This document shows, one piece after another, positions 17,073 through 24,783 of a stretch of DNA of 64,000 bases (position 1 is the first letter of the stretch; each line of letters opens with the position of its first letter). The notes beneath the pieces were generated by a model. The model saw nothing but the letters and a program-made list of their open reading frames with translations, searched no databases and was not told where the DNA came from. This stretch comes from Prosthecobacter debontii. Its GTDB lineage: Bacteria; Verrucomicrobiota; Verrucomicrobiia; Verrucomicrobiales; Verrucomicrobiaceae. The stretch lies in contig NZ_FUYE01000003.1 of NCBI RefSeq assembly GCF_900167535.1, positions 230,414 to 294,413 of the forward strand, written 5' to 3'. The position numbers were made by a program, and so were the translations under genes.

Positions 17073-18230
17073 ATGATGACAGAAAAACAGATTCGGAAGC
17101 CTCCTTGCGAACCTGTTTCGTCCGCTCGTAATTACAGCGCAAAGACACTCAAGATTCTGTGGGGGCGTTCTGCTGGGCGCTGCGCGGTGCCCGAATGTCG
17201 GGCTGAATTGATCGTGGATGCTACCAGCTATGACCCAATCGTGGTCATTGGAGATATTGCACACATCGCCGCATCGAGTGATATCGGGCCACGTTCTAAC
17301 GCAGCCTTGACGGCTAAAGAGAGAGATAGCTACGATAATCTGATTCTTCTTTGCAAAAATTGCCACGCTCGTTTTGACGGCCAAAAAGTAACGAACACGG
17401 TCGAGGCCATCAAAAAGCTTCGCGCTGAGCATGAGGCATGGGTTCGGGCATCTTTGCCTGAACGTGGGCGCAGTGCAACGCCCTGGCGCGTCCTCCTGGT
17501 GCAGGGTGACTATCCTATTGATGCGACACACGCCGAGACTGCGCTCTCGCCTGATCATCCAAAAGGTCCCCCAACGGTTCTAACCGCACCATCAAGTCAG
17601 CCGTGGGGAAAACTTTACAAATCTATAGAAAAGACCGTTCGCAGATTCCTATCAAAAGGAGACTCTTTTGAGAGTCGGTTCGCAGTCTTTCCTCTTGCGC
17701 CTGTGTCAGTATGCATACTCGTCGGTTACCTTCTGACCAACCGCCCAAGAGTCCGATTGTTCCAACACCATCGAACGCGTGGGCAGTGGAGTTGGCCAAA
17801 AGACAAGCGGGGATCGGGGGATTTTGTGATCAGCGGCATGCCGAAAAAGAGCACCCTCAAGAAAGGCGAAGTAGCAATATGTTTCAATCTAAGTGCTCGA
17901 ATTCGATCTGCTCAGCTGCCTATCGATAAGAAACTGCTTCTTGGTTTAATAGATATCGCCGTTTCAGAACCGAGCGTGCATTGGCTTCAATCTTCCGATC
18001 AGCTTGAAAAGCTGGGCGCTGCTGTGGCGAATTTGTTTGGGGCGATTCAAAGTTATTATCCTGAAGCCTCACGATGGCATCTCTTCTTTGCTGGTCCAGC
18101 TCCAGCCGCGATCAAGGTTGGTCAACAATTGAACCCAACAATGACCCCGCTTGTTCAGTTATATGAATTCCGTCAGGCAGGCGGTTCGGCATATACAGCC
18201 AGCTTGCTTTTGGGAGAACATTGCAAATGA
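17073..18230 (+). CDS. cap5: CBASS effector: HNH nuclease-SAVED fusion (Cap5-like)
   Basis: A 385-residue protein. Residues 30-115 hold an HNH/treble-clef nuclease: paired cysteines CAVPEC, the DIAHIAA histidine, and DNLILLCKNCH with the second Cys pair and the N and H residues. From about 130 the sequence fits a SAVED domain (RVLLVQGDYPI, then AVFPLAPVSVCILVGYLL, and a late YEFRQ strand). In Cap5-type effectors the SAVED domain binds a cyclic oligonucleotide made by the partner cyclase, and the HNH domain then degrades DNA, killing the infected cell. The partner cyclase gene overlaps its stop by ATGA. Start codons at 17073 and 17076 are both possible. Confidence 0.9.
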   Translation: MMTEKQIRKPPCEPVSSARNYSAKTLKILWGRSAGRCAVPECRAELIVDATSYDPIVVIGDIAHIAASSDIGPRSNAALTAKERDSYDNLILLCKNCHARFDGQKVTNTVEAIKKLRAEHEAWVRASLPERGRSATPWRVLLVQGDYPIDATHAETALSPDHPKGPPTVLTAPSSQPWGKLYKSIEKTVRRFLSKGDSFESRFAVFPLAPVSVCILVGYLLTNRPRVRLFQHHRTRGQWSWPKDKRGSGDFVISGMPKKSTLKKGEVAICFNLSARIRSAQLPIDKKLLLGLIDIAVSEPSVHWLQSSDQLEKLGAAVANLFGAIQSYYPEASRWHLFFAGPAPAAIKVGQQLNPTMTPLVQLYEFRQAGGSAYTASLLLGEHCK

Positions 18231-18985
18231 GCAACCACGCTTACCTAAAACAACTGCTCGCCGAGCAAGATTTGAGGCCTGAAGAAGTTGAGACACTTCA
18301 ACGTTGCGGAAGGGCTATTCAGAGGGCTGTTGCTCGCTTGGATGGCAACCCTCGTTTTTACTACGCTGGTTCATTTGGGAAGCAGACAATTATCAGAGAG
18401 AATTTTGATTTAGATATTGTCGCGTATTGGCCTGACGACTGTGGCTATACGCTAAAGGGCATCTTCGATGCGGTCGGAAAAGTATTGCAAAATGAGTGGA
18501 AATCTGCCCGCTCTAAAGGGGTTGCCTGGACAATCTCGTTTAAGGGAGGCTTCCACATTGATGTTGTTCCGGGCCGGGCGTTGGACAAGACATTTAGGGA
18601 GGCAAATCTTTATCGAAACGACAAAGACTCCTCAATGAAAACTAGCATCAAGGTCCACATCGAAACAGTGAAGAAAAGCGGCCGAAGAGATGCCATCCGC
18701 CTCATGAAACTCTGGAGAACTCGGAATAATGTGCCCGTTAAAAAGTCGCTGATCCTGGAGCTGCTGACGATCAGGGCATTGGAGGGGACAACATCGCCCG
18801 ACCTGGAGCATCAACTGTTGACAGTTTTTTCTCATTTGCGTGAGAATATTGAAGTGTGTCGAATTGTGGACCCGGCCAACTCAAACAACGTCGTATCGGA
18901 TGAACTCACTGCGCGGGATCGGAGCGCTATTAGGACAGCGGCGTCAGCGGCGATTGCCGCAGGTCGTTGGAGCGAAGTATTTTAG
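18227..18985 (+). CDS. CBASS CD-NTase (cyclic oligonucleotide synthase)
   Basis: A 252-residue nucleotidyltransferase of the cGAS/DncV-like family. The active site is complete: G48-S49 in YYAGSFGKQT, D61 and D63 in FDLDIVAYW, and D112 in HIDVVPG. It makes a cyclic di- or trinucleotide on infection, which activates the HNH-SAVED protein encoded just upstream. The ATG at 18227 overlaps the effector stop (ATGA); a TTG at 18221 would add two residues. No Cap2/Cap3 genes and no HORMA/TRIP13 genes are present, so this is a two-gene (type I) CBASS. The clade of the enzyme, and so its product, cannot be told by eye. It is the last gene of the defence operon. Confidence 0.9.
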   Translation: MSNHAYLKQLLAEQDLRPEEVETLQRCGRAIQRAVARLDGNPRFYYAGSFGKQTIIRENFDLDIVAYWPDDCGYTLKGIFDAVGKVLQNEWKSARSKGVAWTISFKGGFHIDVVPGRALDKTFREANLYRNDKDSSMKTSIKVHIETVKKSGRRDAIRLMKLWRTRNNVPVKKSLILELLTIRALEGTTSPDLEHQLLTVFSHLRENIEVCRIVDPANSNNVVSDELTARDRSAIRTAASAAIAAGRWSEVF

Positions 18986-19037
18986 GCTTGGGTTTACTCG
19001 CGGGTAGGCCTAACAAGCAACGACTTGCCGCTATCTT

Positions 19038-19067
19038 CCAAATAGAAAACCGCCTCGATTGAGGCGG
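19038..19067 (-). terminator. Rho-independent terminator of the replication operon
   Basis: A perfect 7-bp stem (CCGCCTC/GAGGCGG, 19050-19067) with a 4-base loop. Read on the minus strand it is followed by TTTTCTATTT, so it ends transcription of the minus-strand genes that finish at 19079. Confidence 0.75.
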
Positions 19068-19078
19068 CGAAGTGATGC

Positions 19079-19357
19079 TTAGTATTCACTTGGCAGCAGC
19101 ACAGTGGTAGCGCTACGGTCAGCCTCAGTGATGATCCAGAACTTTGTCTGATTCCGACCGTGATAGGCGGACAGCAGGCGTTCACCGTGCCGGAGAGCTT
19201 CCTCGTTGGCCTGGATGTCTTCCGGGCAGAGGTCGCCCCAATCGCCGCATGAGTGTCGGGACATCCCATTATTGATGTCGCCGGGAGTCAGAGCCTCCAG
19301 CGCCCCTGGCGTGGCGAGGGTTCTGCCTAGCATGAACTTTGGTTTTTTGTCGCTCAT
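19079..19357 (-). CDS. Small conserved mobile-element protein of unknown function (92 aa)
   Basis: A 92-residue soluble protein beginning MSDKKPKFMLGRTLATPGAL and ending in a likely beta-strand pair (TKFWIITEADRSATTVLL). I believe proteins of this kind recur on plasmids and integrative elements, but no function is known to me. The ATG at 19357 overlaps the stop of the upstream zinc-binding protein gene by 4 bases, so the two are translationally coupled; the longer open frame that runs back to 19582 is only the shadow of that neighbour. A terminator follows directly. Confidence 0.75.
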   Translation of the reverse strand: MSDKKPKFMLGRTLATPGALEALTPGDINNGMSRHSCGDWGDLCPEDIQANEEALRHGERLLSAYHGRNQTKFWIITEADRSATTVLLPSEY

Positions 19358-19683
19358 AGGTTGTGGTCGTTGAAGGTGGCAGCGATGGCGTCGAGATCGT
19401 CGCCAAGCAGTTCCTCGACGGCGTGCTTGATCGCGGTGCGGTCTGCGTTGGGCTGTGCGTCGGCAGGGCAGGCAGGGCACCGGATCAGATGCATGACCGT
19501 CTTGCCGAACTCGTAACTGGCTTCCTTGAACGCGGCGCGGTAGTGAGGGGAGAGCCGTTCGCTTTGCGGCAGCCGTCCCCACCCGTGCGCCTCGTCTTCA
19601 GGGAGCATCGTCTCGTAGATGGCGTCTTGGAAAAGGTGCCAACTGTCCCAAGGCTCTCCGCAGGCGGAGCAATGAACATCCAT
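19354..19683 (-). CDS. Small zinc-binding protein of unknown function (109 aa)
   Basis: A 109-residue protein. The N-terminus carries CSACGEPWD and a later segment CPACPADA, two Cys pairs about 55 residues apart that could share one metal ion. Between them lies a helical region (LSPHYRAAFKEASYEFGKTV). It starts 5 bp after the primase stop and overlaps the next gene by ATGA, so it belongs to the replication operon. It could be a small replication or copy-control factor, but nothing in the sequence proves this. Confidence 0.75.
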   Translation of the reverse strand: MDVHCSACGEPWDSWHLFQDAIYETMLPEDEAHGWGRLPQSERLSPHYRAAFKEASYEFGKTVMHLIRCPACPADAQPNADRTAIKHAVEELLGDDLDAIAATFNDHNL

Positions 19684-19688
19684 GGCGG

Positions 19689-20735
19689 TCAGCGGGTGCG
19701 AAGCAGTGCTTCGATTTCGACTTTCTCCAACTGCTCCGGCTGGTGCCGGTACTCTCCGATGTCCAAGGCCCGCACGGAGCAGGACCGGGATAGTCGGCTC
19801 GCCGCGTCAGACGCCCCGTGTCGCCCTGCTTCATCAGCGTCGAGCATGAGGCACACCTGACCGCCTTCGCCTACGGCATCACGAATCAGAATCTCCTGCC
19901 TTGCTGACAGTGACGATCCGAGGAGCGCCACGGTTCGCGGGTAGCCAAGCTGAACCAACCGCAGGCAGTCGAATACGCCCTCGACAACCAGCAACGGCTG
20001 CTCATCTGGGACTTGGACGGCACGATCAATGTTGAAGAGTTCGAGCCGCTTCTTGAAGCCCTTAGGGAGCTTGTATTTTGGCTTGTCCTCCGGAGGCGTT
20101 CCCGGCCAGCGTCCGATGTACGCGACAAGTTTGCCGTCACGATTTTTGACGGGAATCGCGATGTATCCTCGCAGGCAACCTCTCCCGCAGAGGCCGAGGC
20201 CGTAGCTTTGGACCGTCGCCCCGGTCAGGCCGCGTTCCCCAAGGTAAGGGTGGTCTGCCTTCAGGGTTTTGAGTTCAAACGAGAGAGGCGGGTTCTCGCC
20301 CGCTTCGTCGTCTTCGCTCGCGTCCTGCTGCCCCGAGGCACCTTCTGGCAGTGGGGGAGAGGGCGCGTGGGAACGACGGGAATGCACGACAGATGACTCG
20401 GCAAGCGTGGAGCCGGCCTTGTCGGGCATGAACCATTCCTGAAGCAAGAGCGCCGCCTCACGGAAAGGAAGCCCCTCCCGCAAGGAAACAAAGTCGATGA
20501 TGTTTCCACCTCGACCGCAGTTGCCGAAGCAGTTCCAGCAGTTTTTGCTGACGGAAACGCGGAACTGCGTGGGGTTGGTTCCCCTATGGATAGGGCATGG
20601 GCCGGAGAGCCTGTCACCGCTCCTTTTCAGGGTGCGGATCAAGTCGTAGCGCTCCAGTATTTGTGTGATGGTGATTCGCGACTTCACTTCTTTGAAGTCC
20701 ACGAAGTCACCGCGAGGCATTGTTGCGGTGCTCAT
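19689..20735 (-). CDS. DNA primase, CHC2 zinc finger plus TOPRIM
   Basis: A 348-residue primase. The CHC2 zinc finger (CPIH at about residue 46, then CWNCFGNCGRGG) binds template, and a TOPRIM catalytic core follows, with VVEGVFD (about 250) and LDADEAG (about 297) supplying the acidic residues. It lacks the DnaB-binding C-terminal domain of chromosomal DnaG, as is usual for plasmid and phage primases. The ATG at 20735 is preceded by AAAGGAG at good spacing, which fixes the start; the longer frame overlaps the upstream gene and has no such signal. It likely primes replication of the excised or transferred element. Confidence 0.9.
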   Translation of the reverse strand: MSTATMPRGDFVDFKEVKSRITITQILERYDLIRTLKRSGDRLSGPCPIHRGTNPTQFRVSVSKNCWNCFGNCGRGGNIIDFVSLREGLPFREAALLLQEWFMPDKAGSTLAESSVVHSRRSHAPSPPLPEGASGQQDASEDDEAGENPPLSFELKTLKADHPYLGERGLTGATVQSYGLGLCGRGCLRGYIAIPVKNRDGKLVAYIGRWPGTPPEDKPKYKLPKGFKKRLELFNIDRAVQVPDEQPLLVVEGVFDCLRLVQLGYPRTVALLGSSLSARQEILIRDAVGEGGQVCLMLDADEAGRHGASDAASRLSRSCSVRALDIGEYRHQPEQLEKVEIEALLRTR

Positions 20736-20780
20736 GGATGAACTCCTTTCGGCTATTTGTTTTTTGGTTGATGTGGAAAG

Positions 20781-20809
20781 AGCCACCCAGCGCGTCGGCT
20801 GGGGTGGCT
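20781..20809 (-). promoter_or_regulatory. Hairpin between replication-relaxation gene end and primase
   Basis: AGCCACCCAGC at 20781-20791 pairs with GCTGGGGTGGCT at 20798-20809 with one bulged base. It overlaps the region just outside the stop of the replication-relaxation gene. On the minus strand only CTTT follows, so it is more likely a partial terminator or mRNA stabiliser that lowers or protects primase mRNA than a full stop. Confidence 0.4.
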
Positions 20810-20824
20810 TCCTCGACATCCATT

Positions 20825-21760
20825 TTACCATGAACAGGGGCGCACTCCCGGTAGCAGGGGAACCTTCCGGCCAGCGCATGAAATCCAGGTGCCAAACGGA
20901 TCGGCGGCTACTTCGGTCGCGGTGGAGAAGAGAAACATGGTCGTATCTCCGCGTTGGAAACAGGCGGCTGTCGCCCTTCGGATCGATGCAAGGCGCTTCG
21001 CGGAGTCGGCGACAACCAGCACCCGGAACCCCGGAATCTGGTAGCGCCTCCAGAGGACTCCAATTTGCCTCGTCGCCTTGTAGGCGATCACCTTCTTCCG
21101 AAAGGAGGACAGGTTTGGATCGCGTCGGGAAATAGGCATCGTGCCCCTGTCAGCTTCCAGAAGAAAGAATGACTCCAGGCCGCCCGGCAATTGGATTGAG
21201 AAGCCAGCGTCGGGCATCAGGCCGTATTGAGCAGACTCACCATCGAGAACGAACCTGATCCGCCAGCGAAGATGGCGTCTTCTAGGCGAAAAATCCCGCG
21301 ACAGAATGCCTGACCACTCGTGATGCGGAAGAAACCTCAAGCCTTCAAGAGCGGCGCATCGCTCAAATGAAGAGACGATTTCGCTGACTCTCAGAGAGTG
21401 TGAAAGGCTCAGCGCGACTCCAGCGGAGCGGAATCGCGGGGGCGTCGCGAAGGTTGGAAGCCCGTTGTCGCGTAGGGCGTTCTGGCCGGTGGAAGTGATG
21501 GCAAACGCCATCGGGGCGTTGCGCTGTCCATCCAGTAAGAGCTGCGACTTGGGGCGCAGTAGGTAACCAGCATGGAACAGCTTCCCCACCCTGCGTATAA
21601 AGTGCTGGTGGCTCCCGCCAATGAGCGGGGCGAGATGACTGGAGCGGACGACCCGGTAGCGGTCTGCCAAGTCAAGAATGTGAATATCCCGTCCGGTAAG
21701 CCGAATGGTGTCAGAAGGGGAGCGTGTGAACCGTGGCTTCCTCAGCCTCGGTATTCGCAC
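20825..21760 (-). CDS. Replication-relaxation family protein
   Basis: A 311-residue protein. The N-terminal 90 residues form a winged-helix-like domain (LTGRDIHILDLADRYRVV onward), and the remainder has a mixed fold ending in strands such as FRVLVVADSAKRLASI. This matches the replication-relaxation family (PF13814) found on plasmids and conjugative elements, where members are needed for plasmid replication. It lies between a small membrane protein and the primase in one minus-strand operon headed by a HerA/VirD4-like ATPase, so a role in element replication or DNA processing is likely. No relaxase catalytic motif (Tyr plus HUH) is visible in it. Confidence 0.75.
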   Translation of the reverse strand: MRIPRLRKPRFTRSPSDTIRLTGRDIHILDLADRYRVVRSSHLAPLIGGSHQHFIRRVGKLFHAGYLLRPKSQLLLDGQRNAPMAFAITSTGQNALRDNGLPTFATPPRFRSAGVALSLSHSLRVSEIVSSFERCAALEGLRFLPHHEWSGILSRDFSPRRRHLRWRIRFVLDGESAQYGLMPDAGFSIQLPGGLESFFLLEADRGTMPISRRDPNLSSFRKKVIAYKATRQIGVLWRRYQIPGFRVLVVADSAKRLASIRRATAACFQRGDTTMFLFSTATEVAADPFGTWISCAGRKVPLLPGVRPCSW

Positions 21761-21798
21761 TCCGCTATTCTATCAAATTCAGTGTCTCTTTAGCGCGA

Positions 21799-21993
21799 CT
21801 AAAAGAACCAATCGATAATTTCGATCATCAGCCAAAATGCCATTATAACCAAAACCATCGGCCAAAAACCGAATAAAGCCCAAAGCACAATGGCCCAGAT
21901 CAGCGATTTTTCTGCGCCACCTATTGCCGCTTTTGCGCTGTCCAGAATTACCGCGACAAGCAATACGATCAGCAGCTTCTCCGAATCACTCAC
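21799..21993 (-). CDS. Small two-helix membrane protein
   Basis: A 64-residue protein with two hydrophobic segments, LLIVLLVAVILDSAK and a long C-terminal one (WAIVLWALFGFWPMVLVIMA). It sits between the HerA/VirD4-like ATPase gene and the replication-relaxation gene with gaps of about 32 and 38 bp, so it is probably part of the same transcript. It could anchor the ATPase, which itself has no membrane segment. No family is recognised. Confidence 0.6.
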   Translation of the reverse strand: MSDSEKLLIVLLVAVILDSAKAAIGGAEKSLIWAIVLWALFGFWPMVLVIMAFWLMIEIIDWFF

Positions 21994-22025
21994 AGGAAGT
22001 CAGGCTACCACCTCATCTCTTGGGG

Positions 22026-23291
22026 TCAAAGCACGCTAGCCCACCGGTTAAGCTTCGCCTCAACCGTTGATCGCGAGGTGCAAAATTGCTGCCTTGAGCG
22101 GTTGCGAATTATTCTTGTGTATTTCGACTCATCAACAATGATCGGTTCGATCTTCAGGCGAAACGGGTAGCCAGCTCCATCAATTGGACGGACCAAGGCG
22201 GTAAAGGGCGGCAGCTCAATAAACTGTGTCGGCGCGAATGTGCCGAAGTTGGTTGCGAGCTTGTCGGCATCTTCGCCAGATACTCGGAAGGCGAAAGTGG
22301 TGCCGGTGTTGCCAAGAGTTGCCGCTTGGACTGAAGGTGGAAGCTGCGCGAGATACTGGTGCGCTAGCACGAGGCCGAGGCCAAATTTGCGGGACTCGGA
22401 GAGAATCGACGCAAGCGTGTCCGAGAGGAATGACTGCGCCTCATCCAGGACAAGAACGAACTCTCGCCGCTCATCCTGAGAAAGCGAAGCGCGCTCCATT
22501 GCCGTGGCGCTCAGAACTGAGGTGATCAATGCTCCAAGCAAGCGAGACGCATCGTCGCCAAGTCCGCCCTTGGCGAGATTGACGATCAAAATGCGGCCGC
22601 CTTGCAGGACATCTGCAAAATTCACCCGGAGGCGTACCTGCCCGAGCACCTGGCGCACGCTCGGAATCGCGACAAGTTGACCGAGCTTGTTCTGAATGGG
22701 GGCAATCGCTTCCGTGCGAAAACGTCTATCCCAAGCGTCATACTCAGTGCTCCAAAACGAGCGGACAAAGGGGTCGCGGCACTGCCGCACGGCAGAGGCT
22801 CGAAACGCATCGTCGGTTAGCAGGCGCGGGAGAGCAACGAGACTCACATTCTCGCAATCCAGCAAGACGCGAACAGCGTGGTAGAGAATATATTCGAGGC
22901 GAGGCCCCCAGCTATCGGCCCAGATATGCCGGAACGCTGACACCAGCGCCGAGGCAACGCGGGGTCTGGAAGACTCTGGGATGGCGCAGGAGACGAGATT
23001 GAGGGCTGGGGCGAAGTCCGGGTCGCATAGATCAATCAGAACCACATCGTCGAGGCGGGAGGCGGGGACGGCGTTAAGCGCCCACGTCGCCAAATCGCCG
23101 TGTGGATCGAGGATTGCCACGCCGTCGCCGTTTTCGATGAGACCATGAATGAAAAGCTGGAGCAGGGTTGATTTGCCCATCCCCGTCTTGCCCAGGACAT
23201 AGACATGCCGAAGGAAGTCCCGAGTTCGGAAGCGAAAAGGTGAGTTGATGCCAGCGTAACCAAATCGCTGGCCGAGGTAGATGGAGGTCAT
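22026..23291 (-). CDS. HerA/VirD4-like DNA translocase ATPase
   Basis: A 421-residue P-loop ATPase with Walker A LGKTGMGKST (about residue 38), the family hallmark AILDPHGDLATWALN, Walker B FVLVLDEAQSF (about 280) and LGLVLAHQYLAQL sensor region. It is the compact counterpart of the 1022-aa ATPase at 0.6-3.7 kb. Such enzymes couple DNA to a transfer channel or pump double-stranded DNA. The ATG at 23291 is preferred; a TTG at 23366 would add 25 residues without a better ribosome-binding site. It opens the replication operon, downstream of a promoter near 23.45-23.48 kb. Confidence 0.85.
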   Translation of the reverse strand: MTSIYLGQRFGYAGINSPFRFRTRDFLRHVYVLGKTGMGKSTLLQLFIHGLIENGDGVAILDPHGDLATWALNAVPASRLDDVVLIDLCDPDFAPALNLVSCAIPESSRPRVASALVSAFRHIWADSWGPRLEYILYHAVRVLLDCENVSLVALPRLLTDDAFRASAVRQCRDPFVRSFWSTEYDAWDRRFRTEAIAPIQNKLGQLVAIPSVRQVLGQVRLRVNFADVLQGGRILIVNLAKGGLGDDASRLLGALITSVLSATAMERASLSQDERREFVLVLDEAQSFLSDTLASILSESRKFGLGLVLAHQYLAQLPPSVQAATLGNTGTTFAFRVSGEDADKLATNFGTFAPTQFIELPPFTALVRPIDGAGYPFRLKIEPIIVDESKYTRIIRNRSRQQFCTSRSTVEAKLNRWASVL

Positions 23292-23448
23292 ATCGGAGGC
23301 GGCTGCCCTCACCGCGCCGCGTGACAAGCCCCCTTGCGAACAGGCTGGAAACGCAAATACCGGCAAACCATTGTTGTGGAGCCGGGGAGGAGAGTAGCTG
23401 CCGCCGATACCCGAAGCGCGGGCTTCAGGTGAAGAGCTAGCCCGTCGT

Positions 23449-23478
23449 ATTATAGCAAGTCCATCATTCTCGGATTAA
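23449..23478 (-). promoter_or_regulatory. Promoter of the replication/transfer operon
   Basis: Read on the minus strand, TTAATC (23478-23473) and a perfect TATAAT (23454-23449) are 18 bp apart. The -35 box overlaps the very end of the HIT-family gene. Transcription toward lower coordinates would leave a leader of about 150 nt before the ATPase ATG at 23291. Confidence 0.5.
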
Positions 23479-23919
23479 CTGAGCGATGCGGGCAAGCTCC
23501 CGATCATCAGCTCGCTTCCAGTCGTGGGAGGAAAGATAGCCCTCGTAAGCCGTGAAGAACTTATCCACGTTCGAGTTGATCTGTCGAAACGAGCTGCTGC
23601 TCCCGGTGCCGTGCATCGGAAAGAGTTTTGCGTGAACGTGATCCACGCCATACCCCTCGAATATCAATCCAGTTCTAGCCACTCCTGGCAGTTTGTGATC
23701 CAGCAAAAGAGCAACCTGTTTCGCCGCAACTGTGAGTTTTGCGAGAACAGAATCAGCTAGCTCAAATGCGTAACTCGGGTAGTGCAGGCGCGGAATAACC
23801 ACGGTAGCACCCGGAGTATTTGGGTAGATGGACAAGAAGGCGATGTGGTCTGGATCTTCCCAGACGGTGTGGGCGTGAGCTTCACCACGAGTAATTTGGC
23901 AGAAGATGCAATCCTTCAT
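23464..23919 (-). CDS. HIT-family nucleotide hydrolase/transferase
   Basis: A 151-residue protein of the histidine-triad superfamily: N-terminal CIFCQI, the AFLSIYPNTPGATVVIPRLHY strand region, and the catalytic loop GVDHVHAKLFPMHG. The second histidine of HVHAK is the expected nucleophile; the third histidine of the usual H-x-H-x-H triad is lysine here. HIT proteins cleave nucleotide phosphoramidates or dinucleotide polyphosphates. The ATG at 23919 is chosen because MKDCIFCQI is the standard N-terminus; upstream codons do not resemble the family. Its place in a mobile element beside replication genes is unexplained; a role in modifying nucleotide signals is speculative. Confidence 0.85.
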   Translation of the reverse strand: MKDCIFCQITRGEAHAHTVWEDPDHIAFLSIYPNTPGATVVIPRLHYPSYAFELADSVLAKLTVAAKQVALLLDHKLPGVARTGLIFEGYGVDHVHAKLFPMHGTGSSSSFRQINSNVDKFFTAYEGYLSSHDWKRADDRELARIAQLIRE

Positions 23920-24343
23920 AGGGGTGTAGGCTTGCGGGAAGATGCAGCAAGTTCGCCAACATGCCACTGAGTTGAGGCTGCGATGAAATCAGTCACGCCT
24001 ATGGCCATCCCTCGTTCAGCAGTCGTGGGCCGGTAGTTACCCCGTCGTACACCCTTCGTTAAGGGTAGTTGAACCGGTTGTTGAAAATCCACCCGCCATG
24101 TGGGTGAACCCGTCAGAGGCAGGGGGTGGGCTTTGCCCGACTGCTGCCGCACCTCGTGAGTGGAACCCTCGTTTAGCTGGCCGGTGGTCGCGCTCATTGG
24201 ATCGGTTGCGAGTGAGCGTAGGTGGGCCAGCGGGCGGAGCGGTCGAACAATGAGCCGATGTGCGCGTGGGTAGGCGGCAGGAGAACCAGTCGTGAAAAGC
24301 CGTGGTCCCGCCACAGGCGGGAACCCGTCGTAAAAACTAGTTC

Positions 24344-24474
24344 CCCATGTGTCGTGACCGCGTCGCGGCCCGACTTGCCGCTGCTTGGCGATGACGGGGA
24401 TCGTGTTCGTCCCCGGCTCGCCCGATAGCCGCTAGGAAGCAGCGGCAAGTCGGGCCGTGAGGCCGACACATGGG
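24344..24474. repeat. Long imperfect inverted repeat (131 bp) upstream of the recombinase gene
   Basis: The left arm 24344-24386 and right arm 24437-24474 are reverse complements over an outer 11 bp (CCCATGTGTCG/CGACACATGGG) and an inner 21 bp (24366-24386 with 24437-24457), separated by an unmatched 11 against 6 bases. The loop is 50 bases. No target duplication flanks it. It could be a hairpin used as single-stranded DNA, a recombination site, or a miniature transposon remnant. Confidence 0.8.
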
Positions 24475-24524
24475 AAGTAGAAATCCTCTTGTTTTACAAG
24501 GGAATGGCGCTGCTGAGCGCCGTC

Positions 24525-24557
24525 GCCACCCCGACATACCGTGGTTGTCGGGGTGGC
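24525..24557. repeat. Perfect 12-bp inverted repeat
   Basis: GCCACCCCGACA at 24525-24536 pairs exactly with TGTCGGGGTGGC at 24546-24557 across a 9-base loop. No T-run follows on either strand, so it is not a classical terminator. Confidence 0.75.
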
Positions 24558-24783
24558 GTCATGGGCAGGGCAAATGCCCGCCGTCTTCGGCGGTGCTTTG
24601 ACAGCGGGGGAGAAGGTACGCTTCACTGCCTTCCGGCCTCCGGGCCGAACATTGACAATCCACTCTTAATGTAGTGGAAAAGAGATAGACCCAGGTATCC
24701 TGGTGAGCGGTCTTTGGCCCGCGCACTTCGGCAATCAGACGGGAGAACTCCCGGAGGTTACTTACACGCCTAACAAGGCAACT

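Larger units (their letters stand above)
23920..24783. other. Non-coding region rich in inverted repeats
   Basis: No convincing gene is present. The region contains a long hairpin (24344-24474), a 12-bp perfect inverted repeat (24525-24557), several short stems (CCCGCC/GGCGGG near 24308, ACCCTT/AAGGGT near 24051, CCGCCG/CGGCGG near 24578, CGGCC/GGCCG near 24635), and the pentamer GTCGT five times in one orientation (24022, 24044, 24289, 24327, 24351). Short open frames here are arginine-rich and look like chance. Its place next to the recombinase gene suggests a recombination, resolution or origin site, or a structured RNA. Confidence 0.55.

Noticed and set aside
6952-18985. DISARM or BREX system
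   Set aside because: No DUF1998, PLD, PglZ or BrxL-type gene is present; the methylase and nuclease are classical type III.
17073-18985. Type II CBASS using the E1/JAB proteins at 33.7-35.6 kb as Cap2/Cap3
   Set aside because: They are 15 kb away, in a separate operon with their own ubiquitin-like protein and E2-like gene.
24344-24474. Integron attC site
   Set aside because: The arms are longer and lack the usual core sites, and the recombinase lacks an obvious integron-specific insertion.
24240-24480. Group II intron or retron remnant
   Set aside because: No reverse transcriptase gene and no clear domain V sequence; only general hairpin structure is seen.
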